Assembly: GCF_000710775.1 (NCBI RefSeq)
Contig: NZ_JOJP01000001.1
Span: forward strand, 2,403,729-2,467,728
DNA from: Endozoicomonas elysicola
GTDB taxonomy: Bacteria > Pseudomonadota > Gammaproteobacteria > Pseudomonadales > Endozoicomonadaceae
Direction: 5' to 3'
Length of the DNA stretch: 64,000 nucleotides
Below the pieces are notes generated by a model. It was not told the DNA's origin. It saw nothing but the letters and a program-made list of their open reading frames with translations, and made no database searches. Position 1 is the stretch's first letter. Every line of letters begins with the position of its first letter. Position numbers and translations under genes: made by a program. Below are positions 8,846 through 18,321 of the stretch, in pieces.

Positions 8846-10006
8846 TCAGGCATATGCATCTACAAGAATTTGCCGACTGATGGTCAGATCCATATCACCC
8901 GTTTCTGACAATGCAGTCATACCATGTTCTTGTAATGCATGAATAACCCGGTCGACTTCTCCAGGCTCAATGCCATATTGAGACAGTCGCGTTTTTACCC
9001 CCAGAGATTCAAAGAACGCACGAGTCATATCAATCGCCTGATCAACTCGCTCATCTTCAGTGCCTTCTGAAATGTTCCATACACGCTCGGCATACTGAAG
9101 CAGTTTTTCCTGTTTCTTTGCCTTACGGATTTTCCAGAGAGAAGGCTGAATAATTGCCAGGCTTTGCGCATGATCCATACCGAACAGATCGGTCAGTTCA
9201 TGGCCAATCATGTGAGTGCTCCAGTCATGGGGAACGCCAACACCGATATAGCCATTCAGTGCAGAAGTTGCGCTCCACATCAGGTTGGCACGCGCATCGT
9301 AGTTTTCGGGCTCTGCCAGCGTTACCGGGCCAACCTCAATCAGGGTTTTAAGAATGCCTTCAGCCATCCGGTCCTGAACCTGTGCATCTACTGGGTAAGT
9401 GACGTATTGTTCCAGTACATGGACAAAAGCATCGATCACACCGTTTGCGACTTGCACAGATGGTAGAGAGAAGGTCAGTGTTGGGTCGAGAATAGAGAAC
9501 TGTGGGTAGAGCAGTGGACTCATCACCGGCAGCTTACCACTCTCGTGGGAAATAACGGCACCCATGTTCATCTCAGAACCGGTCGCTGGCAGGGTTGCAA
9601 CGGTAGCCAGAGGAACCGCAGAGTCAATCGGCAGCCATTCAAAGCCATGTTTTAGCAGGTCTGTTGCGTTACCCTGGTAAGGTGCAGCAGCCGCAATAAA
9701 TTTGGTGCCATCCATCACCGATCCGCCACCCACCGCCAGAAGAAAATCGATGTTTTCGCTGCGTACGATTTCCACCGCTTTCATCAATGTATTGAACTGA
9801 GGGTTCGGTTCAATCCCGTCAAACTCGACAACCTTTCTATTGCCAAGCCCTGTCAGTACCTTTTCCAGGGTTCCATTTCTGCGGACGCTGCCTCCCCCGT
9901 AAAGCACCAGTACTTTTGCACTTTCGGGAACCAGTTGATTCAACTCATGCAGCCGATCCTTGCCGAAAACAATATGAGTCGGATTGTGGTAATTAAAATT
10001 CATCAT
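8846..10006 (-). CDS. yqhD: YqhD-like NADPH-dependent aldehyde reductase (iron-type alcohol dehydrogenase)
   Basis: This 386-aa enzyme belongs to the group III metal-dependent alcohol dehydrogenases and closely follows E. coli YqhD from end to end. Visible motifs are the nucleotide-binding GGGSV turns near residues 38 and 94, GGGSVMDGTKFIAAA, and the metal ligands in DAFVHVLEQY and HMIGHELTDLFGMDHAQ. YqhD reduces short-chain and toxic aldehydes, including lipid-peroxidation products, with NADPH in the cytoplasm. It faces an AraC-type regulator gene like YqhC, the same arrangement as in E. coli, so aldehyde-inducible control is likely. A bidirectional hairpin lies just past its 3' end. Confidence 0.93.
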   Translation of the reverse strand: MMNFNYHNPTHIVFGKDRLHELNQLVPESAKVLVLYGGGSVRRNGTLEKVLTGLGNRKVVEFDGIEPNPQFNTLMKAVEIVRSENIDFLLAVGGGSVMDGTKFIAAAAPYQGNATDLLKHGFEWLPIDSAVPLATVATLPATGSEMNMGAVISHESGKLPVMSPLLYPQFSILDPTLTFSLPSVQVANGVIDAFVHVLEQYVTYPVDAQVQDRMAEGILKTLIEVGPVTLAEPENYDARANLMWSATSALNGYIGVGVPHDWSTHMIGHELTDLFGMDHAQSLAIIQPSLWKIRKAKKQEKLLQYAERVWNISEGTEDERVDQAIDMTRAFFESLGVKTRLSQYGIEPGEVDRVIHALQEHGMTALSETGDMDLTISRQILVDAYA

Positions 10007-10171
10007 GTTGGTTTTCCCATGTTTCCAATGGGAGCCAGCTTATCGTTTCCAGTGATGAATAGAATGGCTATTTCTGTCAAAAGCATGCCTAAACCGATCA
10101 CTGATGATTCTTCCAGGTATGAATTAAGTTATTCTCCATCACATCAGGTGCATATCCATGGAAACTGTTGT

Positions 10172-11080
10172 ATGAATCAATTGGCTCAGTGCCTTTCAAG
10201 TCTGGCAAACGATGAGGGATATAACGCGACCCATCTTCCAGGTGTTGGTGTTTTCAAAGCCAGTGAGTCCCGTGAAAGAGAGCCACTTTGTTACAGTCAG
10301 GGTATTTTTATTGTGGCTCAAGGGGCAAAGCGGGTTTTTCTGGAACAGCAGGTGTATGAATACAATCCGGAAAATTATCTGGTACTGACCCTGCCTATTC
10401 CTGCCGAGTGTGAAACCCGTGTAAGTCCCGGGGAACCACTGCTTTCGTTATTGATTGATATTGACCTGAGTCTGCTGCATCCACTGGTGAGGCTGTTTGA
10501 TGAACATAACCAGGCGTTAGCTACCAGTGAAGGGGGGATAGAAAGTAGAAGTCTTTATGTCTGCCCGGTTTCAGAGGTATTTGCCGCTACGGTAATGAGG
10601 CTGGCAAACTGTCTGCACTCACCATTAAAAAGCGCTGCACTCGGGCGTGGTCTGGTACAGGAACTTTTATTTCTTATTCTCTGCAGTGAACATGCAGCGC
10701 CTTTGTTTGCACTTGCCCGGCATAATACCCATTTGGCCCGGCTTGAACGTGCGATGAAGTATATGCATGAACACTATGATGAGACGCTGGATGTGGAGCG
10801 TCTGGCAACACTGGCCAATATGAGTCCTTCAACATTTCACCGAAACTTCCGGCAGATGACAGCATCGTCGCCTATCCAATACTTAAAAAAACTGCGCTTA
10901 AGCCGTGCCCGGGAGTTGCTTCAGGATCAGGGGCTCAGGGTAAAGCAGGCCGCTGCCATGGTGGGTTATGAAAGCCCGACTCAGTTTAGTCGGGAATTTA
11001 AACGGTATTTTGGTTTAACGGCTCAAGCTTGTGCTCTAGGGGGGGCAATTAGCCCTAAGAGCAGTTGGTCACATGCCTGA
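10172..11080 (+). CDS. AraC-family regulator, YqhC-like
   Basis: The N-terminal half matches the AraC_N/cupin type found in YqhC (LCYSQGIFIVAQGAKRVFLEQQ, then NYLVLTLPIPAECET). The C-terminal ~100 residues are a double helix-turn-helix AraC domain (LATLANMSPSTFHRNFRQM, then AAAMVGYESPTQFSREFKRYFG). The frame is open back to 9935, inside the aldehyde reductase gene. I prefer the ATG at 10172 because it gives the usual ~302 aa and leaves a 165-bp divergent promoter region; ATGs at 10055, 10064 and 10085 are alternatives. It most likely activates the divergent yqhD-like gene in response to aldehydes, by analogy with YqhC. Confidence 0.85.
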   Translation: MNQLAQCLSSLANDEGYNATHLPGVGVFKASESREREPLCYSQGIFIVAQGAKRVFLEQQVYEYNPENYLVLTLPIPAECETRVSPGEPLLSLLIDIDLSLLHPLVRLFDEHNQALATSEGGIESRSLYVCPVSEVFAATVMRLANCLHSPLKSAALGRGLVQELLFLILCSEHAAPLFALARHNTHLARLERAMKYMHEHYDETLDVERLATLANMSPSTFHRNFRQMTASSPIQYLKKLRLSRARELLQDQGLRVKQAAAMVGYESPTQFSREFKRYFGLTAQACALGGAISPKSSWSHA

Positions 11081-11264
11081 TTGTAAAGCCAGGGAGGCTT
11101 TGTATAAATTCATCAAATGCAGTTTTCAGGCTCAGAATTGATTAATAGAATGCAGTCAATAAAAACACTGTTGCCCGATATCTTGAGATAGAAAGTGGTT
11201 GAACTTTCTTGTGAATAACTTTGTCGATAGTGGATAAGCTAAAGTTAGTTTGCGATTTTAAAAG

Positions 11265-12644
11265 GTGTGTATGCAACGAGTTATGACTGGCAATACCTCA
11301 GGTCAGCTGGCTGAAAAAGCGGACGCTGATCGTGAAAGAACTCTTGATTCATGTTACAAGTATAAGGGGGCGCAGAGTGAAAGAACCTGCAGGCTGCAAC
11401 CTTCGATGAAATGTTCGCCTATTTCGCAGAGTGAAAGTGCCTTGCAGTCTTTTCAGGCTCTTGAGACAGGTTCTGCTATAGGCTCACGCCTCGCCAATTA
11501 TAGTGTTTGTTCTCTTGAAGACGTGAATCAAGTGAGTCGTTATATCAGTACTGAGTCGTTACAGTCTTCTTCTTCAGTGGTTGACCTTCGTACTCATGAT
11601 GATGACCCGACAACATTGAAGCAAATTGAAAAAAAAGTTGAAGAAAGTGAAGTATTCGAGTTACAGGAACTGTCGGATCTTTATTCTCAATTCAGAGGTA
11701 AGTCTTCTGGCTCTTATAAAGAAATCTGTGGACTGAAAGACTGTGTTAGTGAAAGGCACTTCGAGGTGAAAGAGCTGGCGGACCGGTTCTTAAACCGCAA
11801 TGCAACCTATCACTTGAATCGACTCATGGATGATGTTGATCATTGGAAATGGCTAATGGGAGATAAAATAATTAGCCTGTATCAGTTGTTGGAGAGAAAA
11901 AATATTCTAATTAAAGACGTTGCTCCTTCTTTACGTTTACCCGATTTAACTGGTCAGCAGATTATGCAGTTAGATTTGGCTAACTGCCATCAATTAGCAA
12001 ATAGCTGGCCAGGGCAGTTTCTGCCGGAGACCCTGAAGGCTGTTAAATACGCACTTAACCCTTTGGAACTCAAGATAGCTGATATTCGGGTTTGCCTTTC
12101 CCCAGAAGATAGAGTGATATTAAAATTGGCAATTGATAATGCGAATGGCAAAATAAAAGATTTATACGTGGCATTAACAGGGTATGCTGAAGATGGGGAA
12201 ATAAAACAATTTTTGAGAGGGATCCTTCTTCCTTTCAGTGCAGTGTTTATGGTAGAACATTGGCATCGAAAAGGTGCATGCCATCGCTTTTCTCCGACTG
12301 TTGAGCTGGACTTAAACGGAGAACTGACTGGTATCTTATTATCACTGGAGGGCTCGACTGCATTAGAATATGGGGAGTCTCTCTCTGTTCGTATTAATAA
12401 TCCCGAAGATCTTTACTTTCTGGGAGATGAGCTACCTGATGTAAAGGCTGCTAACTGGTTACAGTGTTTAGATCAAGTGTCTGATGAATTATTGAATAAT
12501 AAAGATATGTTTAATGAGCAGGCTGGGTGTCAGTTTAGATTTCTTTGCAGCGACTCTGGTTCTGAAAATAGATTACCGGGCTTTCCAACAATTACTTTCC
12601 TATCTCGATTCAAGGAACAGTTGGCTTTTTCACTGAATAATTAG
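11265..12644 (+). CDS. Hypothetical protein, 459 aa, first of a tandem paralogous pair
   Basis: I recognise no family. The first ~130 residues are polar and serine-rich and look disordered. The rest is a mixed helical fold without signal peptide or membrane helix. Its C-terminal ~250 residues align by eye with the next gene product: a DLANC/DLGRL turn, an IADIRVCLSPEDRV block against VDTVRLVSDVDRV, and LPDVKAANWLQCLDQV against PPKLRVANWERVFDCI. The two are therefore distant duplicates. Upstream in-frame starts are GTG/ATG within the first few codons. The disordered N-terminus and orphan nature would suit a secreted protein, but no secretion signal can be named. Confidence 0.65.
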   Translation: MCMQRVMTGNTSGQLAEKADADRERTLDSCYKYKGAQSERTCRLQPSMKCSPISQSESALQSFQALETGSAIGSRLANYSVCSLEDVNQVSRYISTESLQSSSSVVDLRTHDDDPTTLKQIEKKVEESEVFELQELSDLYSQFRGKSSGSYKEICGLKDCVSERHFEVKELADRFLNRNATYHLNRLMDDVDHWKWLMGDKIISLYQLLERKNILIKDVAPSLRLPDLTGQQIMQLDLANCHQLANSWPGQFLPETLKAVKYALNPLELKIADIRVCLSPEDRVILKLAIDNANGKIKDLYVALTGYAEDGEIKQFLRGILLPFSAVFMVEHWHRKGACHRFSPTVELDLNGELTGILLSLEGSTALEYGESLSVRINNPEDLYFLGDELPDVKAANWLQCLDQVSDELLNNKDMFNEQAGCQFRFLCSDSGSENRLPGFPTITFLSRFKEQLAFSLNN

Positions 12645-12699
12645 AATACATCATACAAGTTTAATATTTTTTGAGTCGTTATGCCCTAATGTTTAAAGG

Positions 12700-13935
12700 A
12701 TGTACATGTTTCCTGCAACAGAAACTAGAAGTAACGAACTAAAGCATCCTGTACGTTCTTGTGATAATAACTTCGAAGGTGAATCTCATGGTTCTGGTCG
12801 TCTGGGGCAATTTCAAGTTCGTCCATGGAGCGATGTTGTCGAGAATAAAAAACAGAAGTGCTCAGTTTCTTACCCTTCAGGTAAAGAGGGGGGGCATCAA
12901 TATCGTGGTTTCGCTCAGCGTCAAATGGCTTTAGTTGACGATGATTCTCTACTTTCTATAGTTCCTCGTGGAATAAAGCAAGAGTTAGTGGATGGTTTTG
13001 AGGGGCTGTCATCTGAAAAGAACCTATTAGATTCGGTTGCAGTTAGGTCAAATAAACTAGACCATGGAGAGAGAGTGCTTAGTATAAGAGTGCTCGCCGG
13101 TTCATTGAATGAAGCTGTTGATCGTTTCCTTAGTGAAACGAAAGAAACTCTAAATGATCTATCAACCTCTTATATGCGTTGGGATAAAGCTCGGGAAAAT
13201 CTTTTATGGCTCAATGAACAATTCAAGAAAATTGGCTGTCAGCAACTTGCTAGTTATGGTCTTAAGTATCCTTCACTCTCTTTTCCTGCACGAGATGATG
13301 TTGGTTGGTGTAAAGTTGATCTTGGAAGACTGTGTGAATTTTTAGAATGTGACGTTCCATGTGCCTACATCCCGAAAGTAATAGCTTCAATCAAGAGTGA
13401 AATGAGTAAATATCAATTTTCAGTAGATACGGTTCGTCTGGTTTCTGATGTTGATAGAGTGCGTATGCAAGTTTCATTCTCTCATCAGTTAAATGGGGCA
13501 TGCTCAGTATCCCTTCCTTTGAGTAAAAATTTCTTTATGGAGATGCATATTCGGTTGAAGACCTTGGTTATGGAGTTAAAGATAAATCAATCTGATATGA
13601 GTCTAAGAACTCATTGTCATTTGGCCATAGGTTTTCCTGGTGAAAAATCACTGTTTCTACACGCTGTATTTAAAGTGACAAAGTCTGATAAAAGTGGGCA
13701 GCTATATGACTACAGAGTGAGTTTTGATAAAACTGATAACCTTTATGACTTAACTCAAGCCCCCCCCAAATTGAGAGTTGCCAATTGGGAAAGAGTGTTT
13801 GACTGTATCGAAAGTGCTTCTTGTGAGGGAGCAGTGAGGCTGCATTATGACCCCTTGCTTGACCAGAGCTCAAACAGTCGACGATATGAGACTGCAATTC
13901 TTAAACACCTTTTTTGGCCAAAAATTTCTGATTAG
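12700..13935 (+). CDS. Hypothetical protein, 411 aa, second of a tandem paralogous pair
   Basis: This protein follows its distant paralog after only 55 bases, so the two are probably co-transcribed. The N-terminal ~100 residues are polar and poorly conserved. The conserved part includes VDLGRLCEFLE, VDTVRLVSDVDRVRMQVSF and KLRVANWERVFDCI, all with counterparts in the preceding gene. There is no signal peptide, membrane helix or enzymatic motif that I can see. Divergence between the copies is large, so this is an old duplication or two imports of one family. Function is unknown. Confidence 0.65.
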   Translation: MYMFPATETRSNELKHPVRSCDNNFEGESHGSGRLGQFQVRPWSDVVENKKQKCSVSYPSGKEGGHQYRGFAQRQMALVDDDSLLSIVPRGIKQELVDGFEGLSSEKNLLDSVAVRSNKLDHGERVLSIRVLAGSLNEAVDRFLSETKETLNDLSTSYMRWDKARENLLWLNEQFKKIGCQQLASYGLKYPSLSFPARDDVGWCKVDLGRLCEFLECDVPCAYIPKVIASIKSEMSKYQFSVDTVRLVSDVDRVRMQVSFSHQLNGACSVSLPLSKNFFMEMHIRLKTLVMELKINQSDMSLRTHCHLAIGFPGEKSLFLHAVFKVTKSDKSGQLYDYRVSFDKTDNLYDLTQAPPKLRVANWERVFDCIESASCEGAVRLHYDPLLDQSSNSRRYETAILKHLFWPKISD

Positions 13936-14036
13936 CGCTTTAATGGTATTTTTGACACGACTTCAACTTAGCAAATGCTTTCTGTGCAGCAATGACCGCT
14001 CATGCGCTTGAAAATGAGTACCACAGACTATCAGCA

Positions 14037-14453
14037 TCAAAACTGTTCGTGTAAGTAGCGAATCAGATCTGTTGAGGTAACAATGCCTGCCAGCAGTGTC
14101 CCATCCGTAACCAGCACTGAATGCCGGTTGCTATCAGAAAGGATTTCAGCGGCTTCTTTGACGGTTGCATTCATGGGCAGAGTTTGCAGGTCGTCACTCA
14201 TCACATCAGCAATGCTATGCTGCTGATCCATCAAGGTGTCCTGCATACGGCTATCGGTATTGGCTGCATCGTAGACCAGACGCAACAAGTCGGTTTCGGA
14301 AAGCATACCGACTGGCTGGTTATGGTTCATCACGGGGATATGATGGATGTTGTGTTGGCGAAAGATGGCACTGGCTTCACTGAGCTTTTGACCCAATTGT
14401 AAAGTGACGGGGTTGTCTGTCATGATTTTCTGAATGGACTCATGCCTTTTCAT
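14037..14453 (-). CDS. CBS-pair domain protein
   Basis: This 138-aa protein is two CBS motifs and nothing else. The first spans about residues 7-60 (IMTDNPVTLQLGQKLSEA, then HHIPVMNHNQPVGMLSETD) and the second about 82-136 (VMSDDLQTLPMNATVKEA, then HSVLVTDGTLLAGIVTSTD). CBS pairs bind adenine nucleotides such as AMP, ATP or SAM and serve as energy or redox sensors for partner proteins. No partner gene is adjacent. The last CBS residues lead directly to the stop, so it is complete. Ligand and target are unknown. Confidence 0.9.
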   Translation of the reverse strand: MKRHESIQKIMTDNPVTLQLGQKLSEASAIFRQHNIHHIPVMNHNQPVGMLSETDLLRLVYDAANTDSRMQDTLMDQQHSIADVMSDDLQTLPMNATVKEAAEILSDSNRHSVLVTDGTLLAGIVTSTDLIRYLHEQF

Positions 14454-14719
14454 TATTCAAATCCTGCTTTTATCGTCATCATGATGGTTGAAGGGCGCTT
14501 ATTACTATAGGTGATCAGAGGCATATATCCATTAATAGTATAGGGATTTATATTTTTGCGTACTTGTATCTATAATATCCAGTGAGCTTTATCGGTATAT
14601 TAAAGAAAATTGAAAAATAAGAAGAGATTTCCTGATTCACCAGCTATTAACCAATGGGATTGCTCTTAGCTGCTCAGAACAGGAAAGTAGGTTCTTCAGT
14701 TCTGGTAAAGGAGGGAAGC

Positions 14720-14866
14720 ATGGGGCTTTCTGATTTCATCAAAGATAAAATTAATGATAGTAAAAAATCGGTAATAAAATCCAAAGCCAAGTCAGCCATA
14801 AAAGAGAAAATAGATATCGGCGATCACTTGGATAAAGTAATTACGGTTGGCAGCCAATTGGTTTGA
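14720..14866 (+). CDS. Small basic hypothetical protein, 48 aa
   Basis: A strong ribosome-binding site (AAAGGAGGG) lies just before the ATG at 14720. The encoded peptide is helical and lysine-rich (KDKINDSKKSVIKSKAKSA), with no cysteine or membrane helix. A longer frame from 14654 exists but has no such translation signal. The family is not recognised. The good initiation site is the main argument that it is real. Confidence 0.45.
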   Translation: MGLSDFIKDKINDSKKSVIKSKAKSAIKEKIDIGDHLDKVITVGSQLV

Positions 14867-15022
14867 GTGACTGTGGTGACAAGATCACGTTAATGAGCCG
14901 CAATGGTAGACAGATGGCAAAGCTCATTATTTCCAGTAGCGATTGGATTCGTCTTTAAAAAAGGGCGTAGCAGGTTACTTTTTGGCAATACCCTTAGGTT
15001 CTGTTGAAAAAAGTACACTGTA

Positions 15023-15340
15023 TCAGCTCGAGCCAGAATGCCTCTGGTTATGCTGCTCATCGATTGTATAGATTTTCCGAAAAGGTTCGATCACTTCCCA
15101 TTCCCCTGCAAAGCCGGCTGGAATGACAACGTGATCGCCAGCTTTCAGTGTCTTCTCATTACCGCTTTCATCACGGACGATGGAAATACCCTCCGAAATC
15201 TGACAGAACTCATGTTCGGTGTAGCTCACTTTTCAGTATCTGCGGTCGGATTCCCAGATAACAGCGTCGAACTGTTCACTGGGGGCGGAGTAATGGTTGG
15301 CGACAGCCTGTGATGGATTTCCAGTGATGCGCTTTTTCAG
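15023..15340 (-). pseudogene. Cupin-fold protein gene (DUF861-like) broken by an in-frame stop
   Basis: The intact 3' part encodes a typical small-cupin C-terminus (SYTEHEFCQISEGISIVRDE, then GDHVVIPAGFAGEWEVIEP). Reading the same frame upstream gives more cupin sequence (GNPSQAVANHYSAPSEQF, then DAVIWESDRRY) interrupted by TGA at 15233-15235. In this family that position is usually tryptophan (a W before xVSYTEHEFC), so TGG to TGA is the simple explanation. No good start codon is found further up; a repeat element begins at about 15373. I infer a decayed gene, although a short product from the GTG at 15229 is possible. Relatives include ureidoglycine-aminohydrolase-like and general stress cupins. 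Confidence 0.65.
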
Positions 15341-15372
15341 GCGCGTGGTAAGGCTCTTTTTCTGCCTGGGGA

Positions 15373-15638
15373 ACGTTCTCAATTAGACATGTGACCAGCC
15401 ACCCACTGGTACGTCCTTACATGGTTCTATTTATTTTATTGCGTTATTAAGCATCCACTCTATTGCAGGTGCGGACTATTATTCGATGACGTGTTATCCC
15501 AGTGTAAAGGTCTGCGAAGCCTCAGAGGTAAAGCTGACCATTTAGGCTATTGTTGGTGTTTCAGGTATGTGTTTACCCGTATAAAGCACACTGGGGGTGC
15601 TCACAAGTGGCTGGTCATATGTCTAATTGTGAGCACCT
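15373..15638. repeat. MITE-like element with ~25-bp terminal inverted repeats
   Basis: CTCAATTAGACATGTGACCAG near 15379 and CTGGTCATATGTCTAATTGTGAG near 15611 are near-perfect inverted repeats that continue into GCCAC/GTGGC. The 266-bp span encodes nothing credible. It lies between the broken cupin gene and the TenA-like gene and occupies most of the 340-bp gap. A related terminus (GGTCACATGCCTGATTGTAAAG) occurs near 11066. Confidence 0.6.
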
Positions 15639-15683
15639 TCAGGCCTTCTTTTCATAGATTAACATTGTTATGGAGAGCTATTC

Positions 15684-16370
15684 ATGAGTGATGCACTCGT
15701 GCTGGTCAGGCAGTTGCATCAGGAAATCCATGCCGTGGAGCACCGCATTCGTCATCATCCCTACTTTAAGGCCCTTGAAGCCCGGAAGTTTGAGCTGGTT
15801 GATCTGCAGTACTTCATTGGTGAACAGAGATACATAATTTCGTCAGATCTGCGTGGACTGGCATTGTTGATTTCCCGGTGTGAACAACTTCAAAGCCAAG
15901 TGTTCTTTCAGGATATTCTGAAAAGTGAATTTGTCGCTTTGGAAGCGCTTGAAGTATTGGCCAGTGCGGTTGGTATGGCCAAAGCTGAGCGTGAGACGTA
16001 TGAGCCAGAGCCCGGAGCTCAGGCCTACAGTGCCTATATGGCCTGGTTGTGTCAGTATGGTTCGGATGCGGAAGTAGCGGCTGCGTTGTCGATCAATCTT
16101 GCCACATGGGGAGCCAACTGCGCTCGAATGGCCAGGGCTCTCCAGAATCTATACGGCTTTAAAGAACCAGACCTGCTGTTTTTTTCCCGTTTTGCCGAGT
16201 CGCCTGTGGAAGTGGGCAGTGCGGCGCTGGCCATTATTGACGCAGGGTTAAAAAAAGGCATTGCGCCTCGACGCATTCGCCGTGCTGTTCGCATGCTACA
16301 GGGTTATGAGCTGTTATTCTGGGATGCGGTCTATAAACTGAGTGTTGGAGGAGGAGAGCCTGATTGTTGA
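15684..16370 (+). CDS. TenA/PqqC-like (heme-oxygenase fold) protein
   Basis: The 228-aa all-helical protein resembles the TenA/THI-4 and PqqC superfamily: VEHRIRHHPYFKALEARKF near the N-terminus, FIGEQRYIISSDLRGLALL, and a C-terminal YELLFWDAVYKL. Members include thiaminase II, PqqC and CADD-type enzymes; the particular reaction cannot be read here. No thiamine gene is nearby. An RBS (GGAGAG) lies eight bases before the ATG. The Cys residue required by true thiaminase II is not obvious, so a thiaminase role is doubtful. It is probably cytoplasmic and may be co-expressed with the two small genes downstream. Confidence 0.75.
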   Translation: MSDALVLVRQLHQEIHAVEHRIRHHPYFKALEARKFELVDLQYFIGEQRYIISSDLRGLALLISRCEQLQSQVFFQDILKSEFVALEALEVLASAVGMAKAERETYEPEPGAQAYSAYMAWLCQYGSDAEVAAALSINLATWGANCARMARALQNLYGFKEPDLLFFSRFAESPVEVGSAALAIIDAGLKKGIAPRRIRRAVRMLQGYELLFWDAVYKLSVGGGEPDC

Positions 16371-16517
16371 GTAAGGTGTCTCCTCGTATTGGCAGTTCAG
16401 GGCTTGCCCTCTGTTTTTCTGCGTTTATGTAGATTCTAACCGCTTGTTGGCTTCAGAGTATGGATAAACTCGCCGATTATTATTCTTAATCTTTTGCTGA
16501 AAATGGCCGGATAGGTA

Positions 16518-16748
16518 ATGATGAGCGCGGATATACCTCCAAAAGATCGCCCTGAGTGGATAGAAATGGCACGGGGCCAACACCCGATGAAGAAGTATGT
16601 CCTGCAGTTGCAAATCGACAGGATCAGTAAAAAGATGGAAGCGAATGAGATGACCATCGAAGAAGGTGTGGACTACCTGTACGAGTACTTTTCCAAATAC
16701 CCGAAAGGCTTTCGCAGTGACCTTGAGGAAGTTTTCAAAAGCTGGTGA
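16518..16748 (+). CDS. Small hypothetical protein, 76 aa
   Basis: The predicted protein is soluble and helical with no cysteine (PKDRPEWIEMARGQHPMKKY, then EEGVDYLYEYFSKYPKGFRSD). It sits between the TenA-like gene and a DUF6976-like gene, 42 bp before the latter, on the same strand, so it is probably part of one transcription unit. I do not recognise a family. The first two codons are both ATG, so the start is 16518 or 16521. Confidence 0.6.
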   Translation: MMSADIPPKDRPEWIEMARGQHPMKKYVLQLQIDRISKKMEANEMTIEEGVDYLYEYFSKYPKGFRSDLEEVFKSW

Positions 16749-16790
16749 GGCATAAACATACGGAATTGTTAATCGTAAAAAGGGTTTGTC

Positions 16791-17771
16791 ATGAAAAAAT
16801 TATACACTTTGGAAGACGTCTCCCGCTTGATTGAGCAAGGCAGGCTATTGTCGCTGGCTGGGGATGAGCGAATTCTGTCAAAGCTCCCAAAGGGACAGTG
16901 GGTTGCGGGTAGTACCCCCTATTTTATGGATGAACAGCAGGGAAAGTTTGAGCAGGATGCTATCTATGTAGATGATTTTTCGGACTTTGCAGAAGAGCAT
17001 AAGGTTATTGTATATACGCCGGAAACAATAGCGTCCATTACGAAAGACCGCTTTGACAATGGTTTCACTTTTCTCGTTATCCCAGCCTTTTCCCGGATAC
17101 ATTCGGACTATGCCCTGCATGCCGGTGACTTCGAGAATATTTATGACAACCCTGTTCTCGGCTGGGTTTCAGGGATAGACCTTGATTCAGACGATAAACC
17201 CACCGTTTACAACGGGGTAACCGGAGAAAGTTCATCTGACTTTGCCATTGCCCTGCATATACAGATTCCTGATGGAAAAATGGCGCAGTTAGAGATTCTG
17301 AATATTCACAGTCAAGATCCCTGCAGTCCGGTGATTGAGTTTGAGAAAGACAGCTTCAGTGCACGTGAATGCCTTATTGACGGTAAAAGGCAAAACTTTG
17401 CCCAGTACATCAGTGAAAATGATATTGATACCAAACTACCCATTACCTGCAGTTATTCAGGTGCGGTCATTAATGTCTGTGTAAAAGAAGTGAATACAGA
17501 AAGTGGCCTGGTCGATTTTTATGCTCCGGTCTTTGAAGGACGACAATATAAGTTTGCCACCCCCATGGCAAACTATGCAGAGGAATTTAGCCGGCAGCTG
17601 CCGGGTAAGGGCAGTAATATGGCGTTCTCCTGCAACTGTATTTTGAACTTTCTTTATGGCGAGTTAGAAGGTAAAAAGGCGGGCTTCCCGGGACCGATCA
17701 CCTTTGGTGAGATTGGTTACCGTCTGCTGAACCAGACCATGACCTACCTGGAAATTGTAGATATCGATTAG
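16791..17771 (+). CDS. DUF6976-like protein of unknown function
   Basis: The 326-aa protein has the look of the DUF6976 family: LEDVSRLIEQGRLLSLAGDE at the start, LPKGQWVAGSTPYFMDEQ, a central LGWVSGIDL segment, and a C-terminal CNCILNFLYGELEGKK near residue 285. That last block resembles the cysteine region of FIST-type sensor proteins, so a signalling or ligand-binding role is possible. It has no signal peptide or membrane helix. RBS-like AAAAAGGG lies before the ATG. It follows a 76-aa gene closely and probably shares its promoter. The family name is from memory and should be treated as likely, not proven. Confidence 0.65.
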   Translation: MKKLYTLEDVSRLIEQGRLLSLAGDERILSKLPKGQWVAGSTPYFMDEQQGKFEQDAIYVDDFSDFAEEHKVIVYTPETIASITKDRFDNGFTFLVIPAFSRIHSDYALHAGDFENIYDNPVLGWVSGIDLDSDDKPTVYNGVTGESSSDFAIALHIQIPDGKMAQLEILNIHSQDPCSPVIEFEKDSFSARECLIDGKRQNFAQYISENDIDTKLPITCSYSGAVINVCVKEVNTESGLVDFYAPVFEGRQYKFATPMANYAEEFSRQLPGKGSNMAFSCNCILNFLYGELEGKKAGFPGPITFGEIGYRLLNQTMTYLEIVDID

Positions 17772-18321
17772 TTCATTCTTGTTGAGCTGGTATCGGCAGA
17801 GTTTCAGTTGTTTCTGCCAGTATCTATTGGCGGTGGCAGGTAATACCCATCGAATTTTCCCACGATAGCTTTGAATATGATGATCTGGATGTCAGTTCAA
17901 TTCCCATAGTGCATAAAAGCGGATTGGTGAGTCATAGCAGGGCTATTTTGAGGAGCAACAACGCAGAACTGATGTTTATATCGGCAGTACACCATCATAT
18001 GATTCCATGCGGCTGGGTATTTAAAAAGAATGGTAAACAGAGATGAAAGATAGGGAATGAACAGAGGGGGGGATAATTAAAATCGATTGTCTTATTATGG
18101 CAATAGTGATTGGGAACGACCCGTAATACCAATTGTATTTTCTAACTCCCTATTCCGCGGACTGCCTGAAGCGTAGATCTGCGTTGACGCTCCTCCCCAT
18201 CGCTACGGCTATGACTCGTCACTTCGCCTTGTTTTATCATCAAGTCAGCCATGCTCATAAGGGGGTTAGAAAATTTAATTGGTATAACATTTTCGAAGTC
18301 GTTTCTGAAGTAGGAAAGCGA
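17772..18321. other. Intergenic region containing a MITE-like element
   Basis: Apart from the inverted-repeat element at 18126-18285, no gene is visible. The two flanking genes converge on this region. Confidence 0.5.
18126..18285. repeat. MITE-like element, family B, copy 1
   Basis: Left end ATACCAATTGTATTTTCTAA and right end TTAGAAAATTTAATTGGTAT are inverted repeats of about 24 bp including the CCC/GGG that follows. The interior contains GCTACGGCTATGACTCGTCA, which recurs with one change in the element at 36431-36595. No transposase is present. Confidence 0.7.
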
